A stretch of 21,815 nt of DNA from a virus. The notes beneath the pieces were generated by a model. That model did not search any database. It had not been told where the DNA came from and worked only from the letters and a program-made list of their open reading frames with translations. Where the stretch lies: positions 1-21,815 of IMG/VR virus record IMGVR_UViG_3300009786_000106, one strand, 5' to 3'. The translations under genes were made by a program, and so were the position numbers. Positions 19,519 to 21,815 of the stretch are shown here, in pieces (the stretch's first letter is position 1; the number at the start of each line of letters is the position of its first letter).

Positions 19519-19691
19519 ACTATAAATTAATCTTAGTATTATGGATTATATTTGCAGCATCTGTTATTTATTGGGATATGAATAGATACGCCGATATCCC
19601 TTTAAGCGATTGCCATGAGGCACCTATTAAAATGTATTATGATAAACCAATGTGTACTGAATGTAAACTATTTTGTGAGGTAAAAAAATGA
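19515..19691 (+). CDS. Small membrane-anchored Cys protein (58 aa)
   Basis: The start is the ATG at 19515 (MNYKLILVLWIIFAASVIYW), with AAGGAGA 6-7 bases upstream and an ATGA overlap with the gene before. A longer frame starting at 19500 would place the start before that site. Residues 4-19 form a transmembrane anchor. The exposed remainder contains four Cys (C37, C51 and C54 as CTEC, and C58 region FCEV), which could form disulfides or bind metal. Unknown function. Note the resemblance in plan to the Cys-rich membrane protein at 15361-15555. Confidence 0.66.
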   Translation: MNYKLILVLWIIFAASVIYWDMNRYADIPLSDCHEAPIKMYYDKPMCTECKLFCEVKK

Positions 19692-19846
19692 CAAAACTTA
19701 AAGATATTAAATGGTATTCAATTAAAACTATAGCTAAAAGCTGTGACCATTGGAGGCAACTAGAACCAGGGACTCAACTCAATGTTATGAAAGAACATAG
19801 AGATGAAATAATAGAGAAAGGTTGGGGTAAAAATGACATATTATAA
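19688..19846 (+). CDS. Unknown small basic protein (52 aa)
   Basis: MTKLKDIKWYSIKTIAKSCDHWRQLEP, with an ATGA overlap with the gene before and an overlap of 14 bases with the next. Basic, mixed helix with a hydrophobic/aromatic core. No zinc pair, since only one Cys is present. A modest GAGG site lies ahead. Function unknown. Accepted because it exactly fills the gap between two coupled genes. Confidence 0.64.
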   Translation: MTKLKDIKWYSIKTIAKSCDHWRQLEPGTQLNVMKEHRDEIIEKGWGKNDIL

Positions 19847-20126
19847 CACTAATCAAGCAGTTGGGCTTATGCTTAGCATACATGAAATAAATACATTAAA
19901 ACAAGATGAATTAATATTTGCTGTATTTAGATTAAACCCTAGTGCACGCTTTACACCATCAGAAGTAGATGATCTTATCCCTAGAGCATGGCCATTAACT
20001 AGCACAAGAAGAGGGATTTCTACTTTAACTAAAGCTGGTAAGTTAACTAAAACCAGTGAGTTACGTATGGGTAACTATGGTAAAAATGAACATGTTTGGA
20101 GGTTAAATGCTGAAAATAATAGATAA
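19833..20126 (+). CDS. Possible winged-helix DNA-binding protein (97 aa)
   Basis: After a 15-residue start, LKQDELIFAVFRLNPSARFTPSEVDDLIPRAWPLTSTRRGISTLTKAGKLTKTSEL reads like a winged helix: helix 1, a helix after a short turn (TPSEVDDLI), a recognition helix (STRRGISTLTKAGKL), and a wing (MGNYGKNEHVWRL). The ribosome site is GAAAGG. The length is right for one such domain. It could regulate early transcription or, as in several phages, DNA modification genes. The target is unknown. Two genes in this block (here and 18657) look like DNA-binding proteins. Confidence 0.72.
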   Translation: MTYYNTNQAVGLMLSIHEINTLKQDELIFAVFRLNPSARFTPSEVDDLIPRAWPLTSTRRGISTLTKAGKLTKTSELRMGNYGKNEHVWRLNAENNR

Positions 20127-20439
20127 GATAGTTGAAATAAGCCCAACACATAAAAAAAGAAGACTTCTTATAACTAAAGATGAGCTTCAATGGATCTTAA
20201 TTATTGGACATCCTGAATATAATGATGATGAGATGGCAAAATCAGCAAATAAATATTATTATCCAAGATTAGATTATCTACTTAAAGACCTCCTAATGAA
20301 GAAGTATAGAACAACAATAGATGATTTAGAGCTATCAACAGTATCGGAAACAATAGAATCTTCATTTCAAGAGATAAAAACTCTTGGAATGGAAATAGAA
20401 AGTAATTTGAAGGGATTATTACTTTATGAATCAAGCTAA
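20107..20439 (+). CDS. Unknown helical protein (110 aa)
   Basis: MLKIIDKIVEISPTHKKRRLLITKDELQW, helical and charged, followed by YYYPRLDYLLKDLLMKKYRTTIDD and a coiled-coil-like end (ETIESSFQEIKTLGMEIESNLKGLLL). It overlaps the previous gene by 20 bases, and its start has a TTGGAGG site. No Cys, membrane segment or known motif. The function is unknown. Confidence 0.72.
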   Translation: MLKIIDKIVEISPTHKKRRLLITKDELQWILIIGHPEYNDDEMAKSANKYYYPRLDYLLKDLLMKKYRTTIDDLELSTVSETIESSFQEIKTLGMEIESNLKGLLLYESS

Positions 20440-20560
20440 TGAACCAATATGTGTAGAGTGTGGTGAATATTTAACTGGATTTGCTCTAGAAAATGAACAA
20501 AAAGTATGCCCAGATTGCCAGGAGTTTTTAGATGGAGTAGATAATCATGGGAAGATTTAG
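20426..20560 (+). CDS. Small zinc-ribbon protein (44 aa)
   Basis: MNQANEPICVECGEYLTGFAL contains CVEC (9-12), and CPDC follows at 28-31, a simple four-Cys zinc ribbon with a 15-residue spacer. The rest is acidic (EFLDGVDNHGKI). AAGGGATT lies about 12 bases upstream of the ATG. It overlaps both neighbours by 14 bases. Such mini-ribbons often mimic or bind parts of transcription or translation machinery, but this is only family-level expectation. Confidence 0.7.
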   Translation: MNQANEPICVECGEYLTGFALENEQKVCPDCQEFLDGVDNHGKI

Positions 20561-20789
20561 AGATGATGAAAAGAATCCAACAAGGAATGTTAAAATATGT
20601 CAATCATGCGGTAAAGCATGGGAGACATGGAACATTGGAGCGCAAGGTGGAACTGAATTTTATCACGATTTTCCTCCAAGAGGTATAGAACGTAAACGAT
20701 GTATGTATTGTATAAGGGAGATGAAAAATGCAATTCAATTTGAAATCAAAGATTACAGATCACAGCATAGACTTAAACAGCTTAGCTGA
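20547..20789 (+). CDS. Zinc-binding protein (80 aa)
   Basis: MGRFRDDEKNPTRNVKICQSCGKAWETWNIG holds CQSC (18-21), and CMYC follows at 52-55, with an aromatic spacer (GTEFYHDFPPRGIERKR). This is a four-Cys ribbon with a longer loop than its neighbour. The C-terminal helix is polar (REMKNAIQFEIKDYRSQHRLKQLS). The protein is basic. The last 62 bases overlap the next gene's start. Probable nucleic acid or protein binder, not identified. Confidence 0.74.
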   Translation: MGRFRDDEKNPTRNVKICQSCGKAWETWNIGAQGGTEFYHDFPPRGIERKRCMYCIREMKNAIQFEIKDYRSQHRLKQLS

Positions 20790-21815
20790 AAGAGTAATAG
20801 TAGGGCCGCAAGAAGAAGTATTACGCACAATTGAGCATTTTAATGATATGTTTAACTCAGATATTAGATGCACTAAGAGATTTAGATGGGAACCAGGCTT
20901 CTATAAGAAATTGAATGCTTTACAAATTAAATCACTCAGTCTTCATACACAGCCAAGAACTGTAAAGGCTGCATTTAATAAAGTTAGTAATTCTGATTGG
21001 TACCATAGACGATTAAGAGAACAGACTAAAAAAATAGATACAATGCTTTATCAATTAAGGTCTAACAACATGATGTTTCAAGATAACACTGATGCTGTAA
21101 CAGAACAGACGTCTGCATGGTTTAACGGTATTATGAGTACTGCTGAAGTAATGAATAATGAAGATAATGGTTATTTATTTGAGATTTATCATGCAAAGGA
21201 TGGTGAATATAATAAAGACTATATAGTATTTGTCATTACAATAGATGGATTCAATATGGATATAGGAACTTCAGATGTTTATGCTCCTATTGAATGCGGT
21301 AAGGTAAAGATGTATGTTGCATTAGACTTAATCAAAATCATAGGTGGAGCTATATCTGGAAGTGATGTAAGCTTTGGCAGAGAATATCAGCATAGTGGTT
21401 ATTATTTAGGTGGGCAATACTTTCCTACAGATGGAAACTTACAATTTCCATACATTAGTGGCGGTCGTGGTTGGTCAAGTAGAGTACTTAACTATATGGG
21501 AGCTATGGGAGATTACACTGTTATAGATGATGGGATAAGAGATGATAATCCTGGTACTGATGGATACACAGCTTTATGCTTTGGAGATGTAAAGAATCAA
21601 ATCTTACAGCCAATGGCTAGTGGTAGGCTTGATGAGGTAGTATTTTGGTTAAATAAATGGGGAAGCTTCTATCATATAAGTAGAACTAGTCCATTAAATA
21701 ACTATACTAAGATGTATCATGGAACTCCAGAGGTATTATATGGTGGTCGTATGAAAGATTTACTTAGTAGTAAAAATAGTCAACATTGTGACTATATTGT
21801 TCCTGCTGATCAATC
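20728..21815 (+). CDS. Large unrecognised early protein, C-terminus outside the window
   Basis: The ATG at 20728 (MQFNLKSKITDHSIDLNSLA) has an AAGGGAG site 7-8 bases upstream, and the frame stays open for 362 codons to the window edge. The N-terminal third is helical and basic (KKLNALQIKSLSLHTQPRTVKAAFNKVSN). The later part is Gly/Tyr/Asp-rich and beta-like (GGQYFPTDGNLQFPYISGG, GRGWSSRVLNYMG, VIDDGIRDDNPGTDGYTAL). I recognise no catalytic motif. It is by far the longest gene in the rightward block seen. Similar early genes in phages often head a replication or nucleotide module, but the rest of the gene is needed to tell. Confidence 0.85.
   Translation, partial: MQFNLKSKITDHSIDLNSLAERVIVGPQEEVLRTIEHFNDMFNSDIRCTKRFRWEPGFYKKLNALQIKSLSLHTQPRTVKAAFNKVSNSDWYHRRLREQTKKIDTMLYQLRSNNMMFQDNTDAVTEQTSAWFNGIMSTAEVMNNEDNGYLFEIYHAKDGEYNKDYIVFVITIDGFNMDIGTSDVYAPIECGKVKMYVALDLIKIIGGAISGSDVSFGREYQHSGYYLGGQYFPTDGNLQFPYISGGRGWSSRVLNYMGAMGDYTVIDDGIRDDNPGTDGYTALCFGDVKNQILQPMASGRLDEVVFWLNKWGSFYHISRTSPLNNYTKMYHGTPEVLYGGRMKDLLSSKNSQHCDYIVPADQ

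Noticed and set aside
1-21815. CRISPR arrays, insertion sequences, integrase or attachment sites
   Set aside because: No regularly spaced repeats, transposase or recombinase motifs, or tRNA-end duplications were seen in the window.

Overview
The window is part of the genome of a tailed double-stranded DNA bacteriophage, or of a prophage-like copy of one. It is AT-rich, and most genes have strong Shine-Dalgarno sites, so the host is a bacterium. I cannot name the host or a close relative from sequence alone. The gene set (two-subunit terminase, a large portal with long coiled coils, scaffold, capsid protein, adaptor-like proteins) best fits a P22-like head and neck, probably short-tailed. That family-level call is inferred from protein features, not from a search.

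The window splits at about 15.6 kb into two divergent blocks. The left block (1 to about 15.56 kb) is read leftward. In transcription order it holds a small membrane protein, a small acidic protein, a coiled-coil peptide, a 511-residue protein with a caspase-like (clan CD) His/Cys domain, a small gene broken by an in-frame TGA, several small proteins, TerS, an unknown protein, TerL, an M15 peptidoglycan peptidase, portal, scaffold, major capsid protein, two small virion-type proteins, a 647-residue neck protein carrying two jelly-roll-like inserts, a short connector-like protein, and tail or neck proteins running off the left edge. Genes are tightly coupled, with TAATG, ATGA or GTGA overlaps and stop codons inside the next ribosome binding site.

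The right block (about 15.7 kb to the end) is read rightward. It is a typical early or accessory region of tiny, often overlapping genes: zinc-ribbon proteins, small membrane proteins, two possible helix-turn-helix proteins, and a ubiquitin-like beta-grasp protein ending in Gly-Gly-Asp-Gln. The last gene is an unrecognised protein of at least 362 residues cut by the window edge.

The right block also has three non-coding stretches rich in secondary structure. They are a 15-bp bulged inverted repeat at 15991-16069 overlapping a promoter; a cluster at 16821-17100 with a CAT-anticodon tRNA whose acceptor stem resembles bacterial initiator tRNA, followed by two multibranched folds; and about 270 nt at 19082-19347 with a possible pseudoknot, a 12-bp stem enclosing three hairpins, and a compact three-way junction. 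These RNAs, the caspase-like protein and the ubiquitin-like protein are the parts least explained by ordinary phage biology.
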